A stretch of 28,588 nt of DNA, from the NCBI GenBank assembly GCA_021799405.1, contig JAJZAL010000039.1, forward strand, positions 1-28,588. Reading direction: 5' to 3'. Within the stretch, counting starts at the first letter, position 1. Every line of letters starts with the position of its first letter. The notes beneath the pieces are model-generated. The model saw only the letters and a list, made by a program, of their open reading frames with translations. It had not been told where the DNA came from and made no database searches. The DNA is from Acidobacteriota bacterium. Its GTDB lineage: Bacteria > Acidobacteriota > Terriglobia > Terriglobales > Acidobacteriaceae. The translations under genes were made by a program, and so were the position numbers. Positions 1 through 7,860 of this stretch are shown piece after piece.

Positions 1-14
1 CGGGCAACACGCAT

Positions 15-49
15 TGTCGGGTCTCCTCATCATAAGATGAAACCCGACA
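15..49. terminator. Hairpin beyond the truncated DUF3800-like gene
   Basis: An 8-bp outer stem (TGTCGGGT at 15-22 with ACCCGACA at 42-49) encloses a second 5-bp stem (TCATC 27-31 with GATGA 36-40) around an ATAA loop. It lies just past the stop of the minus-strand gene ending at 75, where a terminator would sit. No U-run follows it on the minus strand, so it may instead be an element boundary or a structured RNA end. A second small palindrome, AATAGA-T-TCTATT, lies at 53-65. Confidence 0.4.
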
Positions 50-74
50 CATAATAGATTCTATTTATGACGCA

Positions 75-431
75 CTACACTAGAGCGTATTCGTTGCCCA
101 TGTACTCCTTGAGCTTGTAAATCCGGTTCACGCTTTTGAATACGGAGTGCTCCACAATCTGAGCAAATCCGCATAGAACATTTCCTCCGATGACGCGACA
201 AGCAAAATCCTGGAATTGATCTTTGACCTCGGGCTTATCCCTCCATGTCGCATAGATACCCTTGAAATGCGAAAGGGTCTTCATGTCGAACCACGGAACA
301 TTGAACGCAGAAAGCATTGCTTGCCATTGCTCTGCGAAAGTTCTCCATCGCTCCACGGTAGAAACCCATCCCGCAACTACCGTGTAGTCGTGGTCCGCTC
401 CACCCGCATCGTCAAAGTACCCTGTGAACAT
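75..431 (-). CDS. DUF3800-like protein, truncated (118 aa)
   Basis: The N-terminus (YFDDAGG, then VVAGWVSTVERWRTFAEQW and a DMKTLSHFKG stretch) resembles the start of DUF3800 proteins: an acidic 'YFDESG' strand, a 'vaGyv...W..F...W' segment and an 'F.M' segment. DUF3800 members usually run past 200 residues. This frame stops at 118, soon after a YAL motif, so roughly the C-terminal half is missing. No continuation is visible in the other minus-strand frames down to position 1. The gene is visibly AT-richer than the rest of the window, and no good Shine-Dalgarno lies close to the ATG. DUF3800 genes have unknown function and often travel in accessory DNA. It is probably a decayed remnant of transferred DNA; a functional short variant is less likely. 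Confidence 0.5.
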   Translation of the reverse strand: MFTGYFDDAGGADHDYTVVAGWVSTVERWRTFAEQWQAMLSAFNVPWFDMKTLSHFKGIYATWRDKPEVKDQFQDFACRVIGGNVLCGFAQIVEHSVFKSVNRIYKLKEYMGNEYALV

Positions 432-455
432 TGAACATAGTGTATTAGTAACTAT

Positions 456-516
456 CCTCCGGCAAAACCGGAGGCTTTACGGTTGCTGGCCCCTCAAAGG
501 GGCCTTTTCGCAACCG
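456..516. terminator. Two adjacent hairpins between GH92 and the DUF3800-like gene
   Basis: Hairpin A pairs CCTCCGG (456-462) with CCGGAGG (468-474) around CAAAA. Hairpin B pairs GGCCCCT (488-494) with AGGGGCC (498-504) around CAA and is followed on the plus strand by TTTT. B sits inside a larger 7-bp stem, CGGTTGC (480-486) with GCAACCG (510-516). The block could terminate the minus-strand GH92 transcript or attenuate transcription into the DUF3800-like gene, but the T-run suits plus-strand termination better. Confidence 0.5.
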
Positions 517-520
517 TTGA

Positions 521-563
521 AAGCAAAAGCAACTGCAACAGCAAAAGCGAAAAAGGCAAAACC
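521..563. repeat. Low-complexity GCAA-rich repeat tract
   Basis: The tract repeats GCAAAAGC-, GCAAC- and GCAACA-like words (for example GCAAAAGC at 523-530 and again at 541-548) with almost no T on the plus strand. It is non-coding, between a hairpin block and an imperfect palindrome downstream of the GH92 stop. Similar short A-rich GCAAC-type mosaics are familiar to me from acidobacterial intergenic DNA, but I could not check this. Confidence 0.4.
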
Positions 564-600
564 AGGACATAATGCCGGAAACGTCAAACTTTTGTGGTCT

Positions 601-631
601 CCCACCCTTCGCAAAGAGCGCGAAGGATGGG
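601..631. repeat. Imperfect palindrome next to the GH92 stop codon
   Basis: CCCACCCTTCGC (601-612) pairs with GCGAAGGATGGG (620-631), 11 of 12 positions, around a 7-nt loop. It lies 17 nt beyond the stop of the minus-strand GH92 gene. It could act as the terminator stem for that gene or be a dispersed palindromic element; no second copy occurs in the window. Confidence 0.45.
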
Positions 632-647
632 GCACCCACGGTTGTCG

Positions 648-3050
648 CTACGGTTTTTCGTCGCTAAGCGAGGGCGGCGCATCCTGTGGCGCGGCGCCCC
701 AGGTGTGGTTGGGGTTGGCGCCGAGCGTGAAGCGCAGCGTGCCACCGTTGCTGATGGCGCCGAAATCGATCCAGTTGCGCGATACCTTGCTGCCGTTCAA
801 TTGCACGTCCTGGATGTAGGGAGTGCTTTCAGGGTTGGGCGAGGTCTCGATGGTGAAGGTCTTGCCCTTGTAAGGAGCGCGCAGATGGACGACGACCCTC
901 GAGAATTCCGGGCTGACCAGCTCATAAGCGAGGCTGGCCGGATCAATTGAGTAGATGCCCATCATGCTCATCACCGCCCAGGAGGACATTTCGCCGGCAT
1001 CGTCGTTGCCGGGAATGCCGTCGTACTTGTCGGTGTAGTTTTCTTTGAGCACGCGGCGCACCACGCGCTGGGTCTGCCAAGGCTCGCCGGAGAAGTTGAA
1101 CTCGAAGGGCGCTTCGAGATCGGTTTCGTTGTAGGGGTTGTAGTATTGCCCATACCACGCAGGCACCTTGTAGTTGAAGAACTCGGTGAGCCGCTGGTTG
1201 AAGAGCGACGGCCCGACGGCTTTGACCAGCCAGGCCATGTCTGACGGAGCCAGCCATTGATAGTGCCAACCGGTACCTTCGATAAAGCCGTGCCCGTCCT
1301 GGATGGGCTGAAAGTCGGGTATCCACGAGCCGTCGGCATTGCGCGGGCGGAAATACTTATCGTCGGAGTTGAAGAGATTGCGGTAGTAGAGAGCGCGATC
1401 GTAGAGCGTCTTTGCCTCATCTGACTTATGGAGCGCCACAGCCAGCCGGTAGAGCGAGGCCCAGGCGATGGCGTCCTCCTGAAGCTGCGAGACGGAGCCA
1501 TAGGCAACCTTGTCGTCAGGAACGTAATGGAGGGTGTTGATCCACTTTATTCCTTGCTCGCCCACGTAGGGATGCCCGGCGGGCGGAGCTTCCGTCGCAT
1601 CCTCGAGCATGCCCTTCCATGCGGTGTTGATGTCGAAGCCGTGCAGGCCATCGAGCCATGCGGTGCACAGGATGACGGTGAGCGGGCTGCCGGCCATCAC
1701 GTTGGTGTAGCGGTTGATCTGCGGCCAGCGGCCAATCCAGCCGCCCTGCTGGTACATGAGCACGGCGGACTGCGCCATGTCTTCCATGCGCCTCGGTTCG
1801 AGCAGCGCCACCAGCGGCATCTGGCTGCGGTAGATGTCCCAGCCGGAGTAATTGGCGTAAATCAGGTGGCCGGCGGCGACATTGTGAATCTGATCGTCGA
1901 AGCCGAGATAGCGGCCATCTGCGTCGTTGATGATGCTCGGCATCATCAGGCTGTGGTAGAGCGCGGTGTAAAAGACGCGTTCGCGCGCGGCGCTGCCGCC
2001 AGAGACGTCGATGGCGCTGAGGGCCTTGTTCCACGCGGCTACAGCAGCGCTGTGAATCTGGTCAAAGCTCTTGGCCGCCGCCTCGGCTTTCAGGTTGTTC
2101 TCCGCGCCCGCCTGGTCGACATAGGAGATGCCAATCTGCGCGGTAATGGTCTGCGCGTGCGCCGCGGCCGGCCATGTGAGATATTCGCCGACCCACTCAC
2201 CGGCCTGTGTCTGCTTCACGGAGCGGCTGCCGGCGGTCACCTTGGCAGTGCGGCCGGAGCGCGCTCCGGTCCAGGATCCGACAGTCGTGAACGGGTGGTT
2301 GAAGCTCATCACGAAATAGACCTTGTAGGTGGAGCGCTTGCCACAGAAGATGTGGTTTTCAACGTAGCCCACGATCTCATGGTCGCCAACCACCTCCACA
2401 CTGGCGGTGACAGACTGATCCAGCGTGTGGCTGATCGGCACAAGGATGTTCGCCGCCTTGCCCGCGGGGAAGGTAAAGCGCGCCATGCCGGTGCGGTCGG
2501 TCGCGGTCAGCTCGGCATTGATGTCCCACTGCAACAGGCGCACCTGGTAGTAGCCGGCCGAGGCGGATTCGTAGCGATGCGAGTACGCGGACTGAAAGTC
2601 GGCTTCCGCGGGAAGAACCGGGCCGGTAGTCGCGGTAAAGAAGACGTCGCCCTCATTCGCGCAGCCGACGCCGCTCATATGCGTCATGCTGAAACCCTTG
2701 ATCTCTTGCTGGGTGTAGTGGTAACCGTATCCGCGGTCTTCCGTGTCGGGACTGAGCTGGACCATGCCGAAAGGCGTCACGGGGCCCGGAAAAAGATTCT
2801 GCCCCCCGCCCGGTCCAAAGCCTGTGCCAATGAGCGGATCAACCTGGCCCGCATGGGCGGTGGTTGCCGCATCCTGCGCGGCAAGCGTTCCCGCAGTCAC
2901 GATGAAAATCCCTAATAAAATTAGGGCCTGAATAACGGCCACCGGCAGCGCACCGCGTTGCTGATTCCTGCCGGAACGGCCCGCAAACCGCGCCGGACAA
3001 GAAGGCGTGCCGGTTGCACGATGAAATGGACAAAAGAAAGTAACAGACAT
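648..3050 (-). CDS. GH92 alpha-1,2-mannosidase family protein, exported
   Basis: This 800-residue protein is a glycoside hydrolase family 92 exo-alpha-mannosidase, a calcium-dependent family that trims mannose from N-glycans and mannans. The N-terminal beta-sandwich begins with the signature VDPLIGTG and FPGPVTPFGM (from about residue 70). The (alpha/alpha)6 domain holds EGTGWHYQW with the predicted general acid E591, and GNDDAGEMSSW with D683/D684, the acidic pair that supplies the family's catalytic base. The ATG at 3050 was chosen because GGGGAGGG sits just before it; an upstream in-frame start at 3212 would only add 54 unlike residues. A Sec-type hydrophobic core lies at about 35-57, giving an unusually long basic n-region. 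Length fits the family. A second, diverged paralogue lies at 7861-10095 on the same strand. Linkage preference cannot be read from sequence. Confidence 0.93.
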   Translation of the reverse strand: MSVTFFCPFHRATGTPSCPARFAGRSGRNQQRGALPVAVIQALILLGIFIVTAGTLAAQDAATTAHAGQVDPLIGTGFGPGGGQNLFPGPVTPFGMVQLSPDTEDRGYGYHYTQQEIKGFSMTHMSGVGCANEGDVFFTATTGPVLPAEADFQSAYSHRYESASAGYYQVRLLQWDINAELTATDRTGMARFTFPAGKAANILVPISHTLDQSVTASVEVVGDHEIVGYVENHIFCGKRSTYKVYFVMSFNHPFTTVGSWTGARSGRTAKVTAGSRSVKQTQAGEWVGEYLTWPAAAHAQTITAQIGISYVDQAGAENNLKAEAAAKSFDQIHSAAVAAWNKALSAIDVSGGSAARERVFYTALYHSLMMPSIINDADGRYLGFDDQIHNVAAGHLIYANYSGWDIYRSQMPLVALLEPRRMEDMAQSAVLMYQQGGWIGRWPQINRYTNVMAGSPLTVILCTAWLDGLHGFDINTAWKGMLEDATEAPPAGHPYVGEQGIKWINTLHYVPDDKVAYGSVSQLQEDAIAWASLYRLAVALHKSDEAKTLYDRALYYRNLFNSDDKYFRPRNADGSWIPDFQPIQDGHGFIEGTGWHYQWLAPSDMAWLVKAVGPSLFNQRLTEFFNYKVPAWYGQYYNPYNETDLEAPFEFNFSGEPWQTQRVVRRVLKENYTDKYDGIPGNDDAGEMSSWAVMSMMGIYSIDPASLAYELVSPEFSRVVVHLRAPYKGKTFTIETSPNPESTPYIQDVQLNGSKVSRNWIDFGAISNGGTLRFTLGANPNHTWGAAPQDAPPSLSDEKP

Positions 3051-3526
3051 GAACCCTCCCCTTGAGTATTCTGCTTTCGGCGGCAGCCCCAGATGGTTGC
3101 TTGCGCAGGATCGGACAAGCGCCGCGGCTGATGCATTGAATTCAATTATGACTCCCGGCAACCGCTCACCAGGACACATCGCCTGTGTGACAAACTGCGG
3201 AAAGCGGAACACGACACAGCATCTTCGTCACATCCTGAAAATACGATGATAGCGCTGCGAGCCTCTCGTTCCGGCATCAGCAGAAACCGCTTTCTGCAGG
3301 GATTCAGAGACGTGTCATCAAGCACGGACAGAGGTATAATCAAGCATCCATTGGGCTTAAGAAGGCATCATGTTCAGGAAGAGCCGGTTGCAGTTTGGAA
3401 ATTTCCGGCTGCGCTTGCGCACGGCCAGGAGCAGCCGCGGAGTGACTGGATCGTAGTGCGCAGCTTTGGAGGCAAGCTATCTTCCGGCGTGGGAGCGAGT
3501 CTCTCTATTGGCTCGCTCAGAACTCG
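3051..3526. other. Intergenic region between divergent GH92 and M50 genes
   Basis: These 476 bases separate divergent genes and carry no convincing coding sequence. Visible elements are a perfect 12-bp palindrome ATTGAATTCAAT (3135-3146), a strong TATAAT box at 3335-3340 facing the M50 gene, and a 7-bp stem GAGCGAG/CTCGCTC (3493-3499 with 3512-3518) immediately before the annotated M50 start. I found no clear minus-strand promoter for the GH92 gene. Confidence 0.5.
3312..3340 (+). promoter_or_regulatory. Candidate sigma-70 promoter for the M50-HtrA unit
   Basis: A perfect -10 TATAAT (3335-3340) lies 17 bp after GTGTCA (3312-3317), which matches four of six bases of the -35 consensus. Transcription would start near 3347, leaving a leader of about 180 nt to the annotated ATG or 285 nt to the alternative GTG. 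Confidence 0.45.
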
Positions 3527-4750
3527 ATGGCCATAAGCAGGGTGCGCCGTTTGCGCCGGCTGGCAATCGATAACCTGTCAGGGCAAGGGGAATCTACATT
3601 CAGCCTTGCAAAGCGGAAAGGCGCCAACAACGTGGCTCAGCGCGGTATTCCAATTGGACGGTTTTGGGGCATCTCCGTTGCCCTCGACTATTCGTGGTTC
3701 CTGATCGTCGGCCTTCTGGCATGGATGCTGGCGGTCAGCTATTACCCGGTGGCGTTCAGCAACTGGACGACGGCCGAGTACTGGATGATGGGCATCGTCA
3801 CGGCGGTCATGCTGTTCGTGAGCGTACTCATCCATGAATTTGCGCACTCCCTTGTTGCCCAGCAATTCGGCCTCCCGGTGCCTCGCATCACGCTCTTTCT
3901 CTTCGGGGGCGTGTCGGAACTTGAGTCTGAACCAACCCGCGCCTCGACGGAGTTCTGGATTGCGGTCGTTGGGCCTGTGACGAGCTTTGCGCTGGCGGCG
4001 TTCTTCTGGGAAGTTGAGCCGTTCTTCACCCCGGGACGTCCGCTGTTCGCATTGGCCGAGTACCTGGCTTTGATTAACCTGGTGCTTGCCATCTTCAATC
4101 TGATTCCCGGATTTCCGCTGGATGGCGGACGGGTTTTTCGCGCCATTGTCTGGAAGATGACCGGCAACTATCACCGAGCCACCATCACCGCAGGCCTCTC
4201 CGGCCGCTTTTTCGGATTTGCTCTGATCCTGATAGGGGTATGGCGGGCCTTAACCGGCGACCTGGGCGGTGGAATCTGGATCGCGTTTATCGGATGGTTT
4301 CTGGAGAGCGCCGCCGGCAGCCAGTTACAGCAGGAGTCGGTGAAGCATCTGCTTGGCGACCATAAGGTATCGGACGCCATGCGGCGCGACTTTCTGAAGG
4401 TTCCCAGCAGTATTTCGCTGGAAGAACTCGTGGAGAGGAACCTGCTGCCTTTGGGCATGCGCTGCGCCGTCATCACCCAGTTCGACAATCCCGTCGGCAT
4501 GGTGACCATGTCCACTATCCGCGAAGTGCCGCGCGAGGAATGGCCGAACACCCCGGCCATTCAGATCACGATCCCCCTGCAGAAATTGACCACCACGGAG
4601 CCAAATGCCATCCTCTGGTCCGCGCTCGAAAAGATGGGCCGCGACGGCGTCAACCAGCTTCCCGTTGTGGACAGAAATGAAATTGTGGGGATACTTTCAC
4701 GCGAGGACATCCTTCACTATCTCAGCGCGCTCAAGTCCCTCGCTGCATAG
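3527..4750 (+). CDS. M50 family site-2-type membrane zinc metalloprotease with CBS domains
   Basis: This intramembrane protease cleaves substrates within or near the membrane. The zinc site is HEFAH (residues 103-107) in a hydrophobic segment, and the second motif NLIPGFPLDGG (191-201) supplies the third ligand. At least four further hydrophobic segments span about 52-240. Two CBS repeats follow (about 282-404; the second, ending VVDRNEIVGILSREDIL, is the clearer), the layout of group-III site-2 proteases whose CBS domains sense nucleotides. The start is uncertain: the ATG at 3527 has no Shine-Dalgarno and follows a hairpin. The in-frame GTG at 3632 has GGAAAGG upstream and would begin directly before the conserved first segment (RGIPIGRFWGI). 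The HtrA gene follows after 58 nt and is probably co-transcribed, suggesting a joint role in envelope proteolysis. Substrate unknown. Confidence 0.9.
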   Translation: MAISRVRRLRRLAIDNLSGQGESTFSLAKRKGANNVAQRGIPIGRFWGISVALDYSWFLIVGLLAWMLAVSYYPVAFSNWTTAEYWMMGIVTAVMLFVSVLIHEFAHSLVAQQFGLPVPRITLFLFGGVSELESEPTRASTEFWIAVVGPVTSFALAAFFWEVEPFFTPGRPLFALAEYLALINLVLAIFNLIPGFPLDGGRVFRAIVWKMTGNYHRATITAGLSGRFFGFALILIGVWRALTGDLGGGIWIAFIGWFLESAAGSQLQQESVKHLLGDHKVSDAMRRDFLKVPSSISLEELVERNLLPLGMRCAVITQFDNPVGMVTMSTIREVPREEWPNTPAIQITIPLQKLTTTEPNAILWSALEKMGRDGVNQLPVVDRNEIVGILSREDILHYLSALKSLAA

Positions 4751-4779
4751 AACATAGAAAACAAAAGGAGACGCACCGC

Positions 4780-4812
4780 ATGTCTCAAGAGAAGAAAGGA
4801 GAATACCAATGA
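4780..4812 (+). CDS. Possible 10-codon leader peptide overlapping the htrA start
   Basis: An ATG at 4780 preceded by AAAAGGAG opens a frame of ten codons (MSQEKKGEYQ) whose TGA (4810-4812) overlaps the htrA ATG (4809-4811) in an ATGA arrangement. The codons AAG-AAA-GGA-GAA themselves form the Shine-Dalgarno of htrA. It looks like a translational-coupling leader, but with so few codons chance cannot be excluded. Confidence 0.3.
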   Translation: MSQEKKGEYQ

Positions 4813-6305
4813 CCACTCCGCATCGCAGACTTCCCTACTGGCTGTTAGTCCTGATTGCTGGCGTTCTCGTCGTTGGCGGAATGCTACGCGCAGGTATCAT
4901 CCGTATGCCCGGCTATCCTGTGCTGGCCGAACCCCAGGTCCATGTGCAGGTGGCGCCGCCGGCATCCCCTTTGAGCCTTGGCGAGTTCAAGAACGGCTTT
5001 TCCTCGGTAATCGATCCCGCCCTGCCCGCGGTCGTGAATATCTCTTCCACCAAGGTGATCCGGAGCCAGAACGTGCCGAATCCGTTCTTCTCGGACCCGT
5101 TCTTCCGCCAGTTCTTCGGCGACCAGTTTGGCCAGCAACAGCCGCAAACGCAGCGCGAGCAAAGCCTGGGCTCGGGTGTCATCGTCAACTCGAACGGCTA
5201 CATCCTCACCAACAATCACGTGGTGGCGGGGGCGTCGGAGGTAGAGGTGTACACGCCCGACCGGAAGAAATACAAAGCCAAGATCATCGGCACCGATTCC
5301 CGAACCGACATAGCGGTGCTTAAGATCGACGCCACCGGGCTGCCCACGCTAGCGCTGGGCGACTCCTCCAAGCTCAAGGTGGGAGATATTGTCTTCGCCA
5401 TCGGTGATCCCTTCGGCATCGGCGAAACCGCAACGATGGGCATTGTAAGCGCCACCGGCCGCGCTCTGGGCGGCTCGATCGAGCACTATGAAAACTTCAT
5501 TCAGACTGACGCGGCGATCAACCCTGGCAACTCCGGCGGCGCCATGATCGACCTGCATGGAAACCTGGTGGGCATTAATACCGCCATCATCTCCGGCGGC
5601 GGCGGCAACGAGGGCATCGGCTTCGCCATCCCGGTCAATATGGCGCGTAACGTCATGAATCAGATCGTGGAGCACGGCAAGGTCATCCGCGGCTACATGG
5701 GAGTTTCAATCCAGGACGTCGATCCGGGCATGGCGAAGGCTTTTGGGCTCAGCCAGGGTGGCGGCGCATTGATCTCCGATGTCAGCCCCGACAGCCCCGC
5801 AGCCAAAGCAGGTCTGCAAAGAGGCGACATTATTCTGAAGCTCAATGGCAACGACGTGACGGGCCGGAATGCCCTCAGCGTAAGCATCGCGGAGATGGCG
5901 CCTGGTTCGGTGGCCCACCTGCAGATTTACCGCAACGGAAAAACGCAGGACGTGAACGTCACCCTCAGCGAGTTTCCTGAAAAGGGCACGCCCGGCCAGC
6001 CCTCAACGGGCGGAGGCAGCGCCGCGATCGGCCTCCACGTACAGAACCTGACCTCGGATCTGGCGCAACAGCTTGGACTACCACCCGGCACAACTGGCGT
6101 CGTGGTCACCCAGGTGGATCCCTCCAGCACTGCCGCAGACGCAGGCATCCAGCGGGGCGACGTCATCCAGGAGGTGAACCGCAAGCCCGTCCGCAATATG
6201 GAGCAGTATAGTCAGGCGCTTGCGGCAGCCGCCAACCAGCCCGTCCTGCTGCTCGTGAACCGCGGCGGCGCAACCATATACGTGGTCATCGAACCACAGG
6301 GATAG
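4809..6305 (+). CDS. HtrA/DegQ-type periplasmic serine protease with two PDZ domains
   Basis: The 498-residue protein has the full Do-protease layout: an N-terminal hydrophobic segment (about 9-30) that is a signal peptide or anchor, a trypsin-like domain, and two PDZ domains (about 293-385 and 404-495). The catalytic triad is readable as H137 in TNNHVVA, D167 in RTDIAVLKID and S242 in NPGNSGGAMID. A Gln/Phe-rich loop at 92-118 (DPFFRQFFGDQFG) matches the LA loop that mediates oligomer assembly in this family. It degrades or refolds misfolded envelope proteins. AAAGGAG precedes the ATG. It follows the M50 protease gene by 58 nt and overlaps a possible mini-ORF. The paralogue (DegP, DegQ or DegS) cannot be named safely; two PDZ domains argue against DegS. 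Confidence 0.95.
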   Translation: MTTPHRRLPYWLLVLIAGVLVVGGMLRAGIIRMPGYPVLAEPQVHVQVAPPASPLSLGEFKNGFSSVIDPALPAVVNISSTKVIRSQNVPNPFFSDPFFRQFFGDQFGQQQPQTQREQSLGSGVIVNSNGYILTNNHVVAGASEVEVYTPDRKKYKAKIIGTDSRTDIAVLKIDATGLPTLALGDSSKLKVGDIVFAIGDPFGIGETATMGIVSATGRALGGSIEHYENFIQTDAAINPGNSGGAMIDLHGNLVGINTAIISGGGGNEGIGFAIPVNMARNVMNQIVEHGKVIRGYMGVSIQDVDPGMAKAFGLSQGGGALISDVSPDSPAAKAGLQRGDIILKLNGNDVTGRNALSVSIAEMAPGSVAHLQIYRNGKTQDVNVTLSEFPEKGTPGQPSTGGGSAAIGLHVQNLTSDLAQQLGLPPGTTGVVVTQVDPSSTAADAGIQRGDVIQEVNRKPVRNMEQYSQALAAAANQPVLLLVNRGGATIYVVIEPQG

Positions 6306-6336
6306 TGCTGAACAAACGCAGTCTGCTTCGACTTAC

Positions 6337-6374
6337 CCGGCCGCACTCGCGGAGTTGCGGCCGGATAGGTTTTT
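6337..6374 (+). terminator. Rho-independent terminator after htrA
   Basis: A perfect 9-bp GC-rich stem, CCGGCCGCA (6337-6345) with TGCGGCCGG (6356-6364), has a 10-nt loop and is followed by ATAGGTTTTT. It lies 32 nt past the htrA stop and closes the M50-HtrA unit. Confidence 0.85.
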
Positions 6375-6537
6375 GAGCGTGACGCTCGCCGGCGATGTTA
6401 CCTCCATCTGCACTCTCTTCTTTACCGTCCCGTCAGGGCGATGCGATGAAACGACGCCCGAGTTGGCTCAACAGCCCTCCTCACAGAACCTTTTCGTACA
6501 TAAGCTCAAGTTAGCCCGCACAGGCGGTCTCTCCGGC

Positions 6538-6543
6538 TATACT
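6538..6543 (+). promoter_or_regulatory. Candidate -10 box before the PL5-like gene
   Basis: TATACT matches five of six bases of the -10 consensus. No good -35 lies at the usual distance, so either an activator is needed or the match is chance. Confidence 0.25.
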
Positions 6544-6632
6544 TGCCCGGTCGCCGCTGTCTGGGGACGCGTCGACTTGAAGATCCCTCCCTGGGGATAC
6601 AGCATTCTCGTTTTTGCTGCAGGAGAGATTGC

Positions 6633-7826
6633 ATGCGTACCGCGCTTTTGTTCTGTCTGCTTGCCGTTCCTGTTCTTGCGGAACCGGCTCCCGCGCCGGC
6701 CACCCTCGAAATGAATGGTGCGTTTCTAGTCCAGTTGAAGAGCCATCCAAGCCCGGCCATTCTGAAGGCCGTGCGTTCAGAAGCAAACGAAGCCATGACC
6801 GTAGGGCCGTACTCGGTGATGGACAAAAAGGAGACGCCGCCCAGCGGCAGCAAGCACGACTATATGAGCATCGCTCCTTATTGGTGGCCTAATCCGGCCA
6901 CGCCAAACGGGGTGCCCTACATTCGCCACGATGGCAAGACCAACCCTGAGCGGTACAGCGTTCCCGATGATTCGGAGTTCAATAAGGTGCAGAGCGCCGT
7001 GCACGCGCTGGGGCTGGGTTACTACATGACGGGCGACGAGAAATACGCGGCGCGCGCCGTGCTGCTGCTACGCACGTGGTTTCTCGATCCCACCACGCGC
7101 ATGAATCCCAACCTGAATTATGCGCAGTCAATCCGCGGCGTCACCGAGGGGCGCGGCATTGGCCTCATCGATGTGCATGGGCTTCCGCGGCTGCTGGACG
7201 GCATCACCCTGCTGGGGGCCTCGCAGAGCCTGACGAAACAGGATGCGCAGGGTCTGCGCCAATGGTTTACCGAGTATCTGCGCTGGCTGCAAACAAGCAA
7301 GAACGGGCGCGACGAAGCGATGGCCCGGAACAACCATGGAAGCTGGTTCGATCAGCAGATTGTGGGCATCGCACTCTTTCTGGGCGACCGGGATCTGGCG
7401 CATCAGATATGCGAGACGGCGAAGACGAAACGCATCGCCTTCCAGATCAAGCCCGATGGCGGCGAACCGTTGGAACTGGCGCGAACCAAATCATTCTCCT
7501 ACTCGGTATTCAACCTGGACGCACTGGAAGAGCTGGCTGTCGAGGCACAACTGGCAGACGTCGATTTATGGAACTACCGGGCGCAAAATGGCGCTTCGAT
7601 CCGCGCCGCGCTGGATTATCTGCTGCCTTACGCGGTAGGAACAAAGAAGTGGACTCATGAGGCGCTCAACGGCGTCGAAGGAAATATCCTGACGGAACCG
7701 CTGCTGCTGGCGGCGCTTCATTACCGCGATCCTGCATACTTCAAGGACGCGCAAAAGCTTGAGAAGCATCCACGCGCGGAGATTCTGCTGCTGCAAGCGC
7801 AAGCCGAGCAGGAGCTGGCGCGGTAA
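6633..7826 (+). CDS. Alginate lyase family (PL5-like) exported polysaccharide lyase
   Basis: This 397-residue protein matches the alginate-lyase (alpha/alpha) toroid family. Key motifs are APYWWPNP (81-88), NKVQSAVHALGLGYYMTGD (117-135), RNNHGSWFDQQ (232-242) with the Asn-His pair used in catalysis by PL5 lyases, and PDGGEPLELARTKSFSYS (274-291) with the conserved Arg and Tyr. The family cleaves uronic-acid polymers by beta-elimination; which polymer is not evident. The ATG at 6633 was chosen because AGGAGAG precedes it and it opens a clean Sec signal peptide (MRTALLFCLLAVPVLAEP). It lies between two GH92 genes that run the other way and converges on the second with only 34 nt between stops, so all three are separate transcription units of related purpose. 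Confidence 0.88.
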   Translation: MRTALLFCLLAVPVLAEPAPAPATLEMNGAFLVQLKSHPSPAILKAVRSEANEAMTVGPYSVMDKKETPPSGSKHDYMSIAPYWWPNPATPNGVPYIRHDGKTNPERYSVPDDSEFNKVQSAVHALGLGYYMTGDEKYAARAVLLLRTWFLDPTTRMNPNLNYAQSIRGVTEGRGIGLIDVHGLPRLLDGITLLGASQSLTKQDAQGLRQWFTEYLRWLQTSKNGRDEAMARNNHGSWFDQQIVGIALFLGDRDLAHQICETAKTKRIAFQIKPDGGEPLELARTKSFSYSVFNLDALEELAVEAQLADVDLWNYRAQNGASIRAALDYLLPYAVGTKKWTHEALNGVEGNILTEPLLLAALHYRDPAYFKDAQKLEKHPRAEILLLQAQAEQELAR

Positions 7827-7860
7827 GAGCGCCGGCCGAACGCCCCTGACAGCGGCTTGC

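Larger units (their letters stand above)
6306..6632. other. Intergenic region between htrA and the PL5-like gene
   Basis: This 327-base gap has no credible gene. It opens with the htrA terminator and carries a TATACT box at 6538-6543 about 90 nt before the next start. Frames running through it show no family signature and end inside the lyase gene. Confidence 0.6.

Noticed and set aside
15..65. Integron attC-like or insertion-sequence end
   Set aside because: The outer stem lacks the conserved attC core (GTTRRRY and its complement), and no transposase or target duplication is visible.
1428..2915. Long open frame (495 codons) antisense to the first GH92 gene
   Set aside because: The opposite strand has clear family motifs and a signal peptide. 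The antisense translation is Arg/Gly/His-rich with no motif and arises from GC-rich third positions.
3135..3146. Perfect palindrome ATTGAATTCAAT as an operator
   Set aside because: A 12-bp AT-rich palindrome built on an EcoRI-like core can arise by chance; no second copy or adjacent promoter supports it.
3246..3536. 96-codon frame upstream of the M50 gene
   Set aside because: Contains the TATAAT promoter and a hairpin, and its translation resembles no family.
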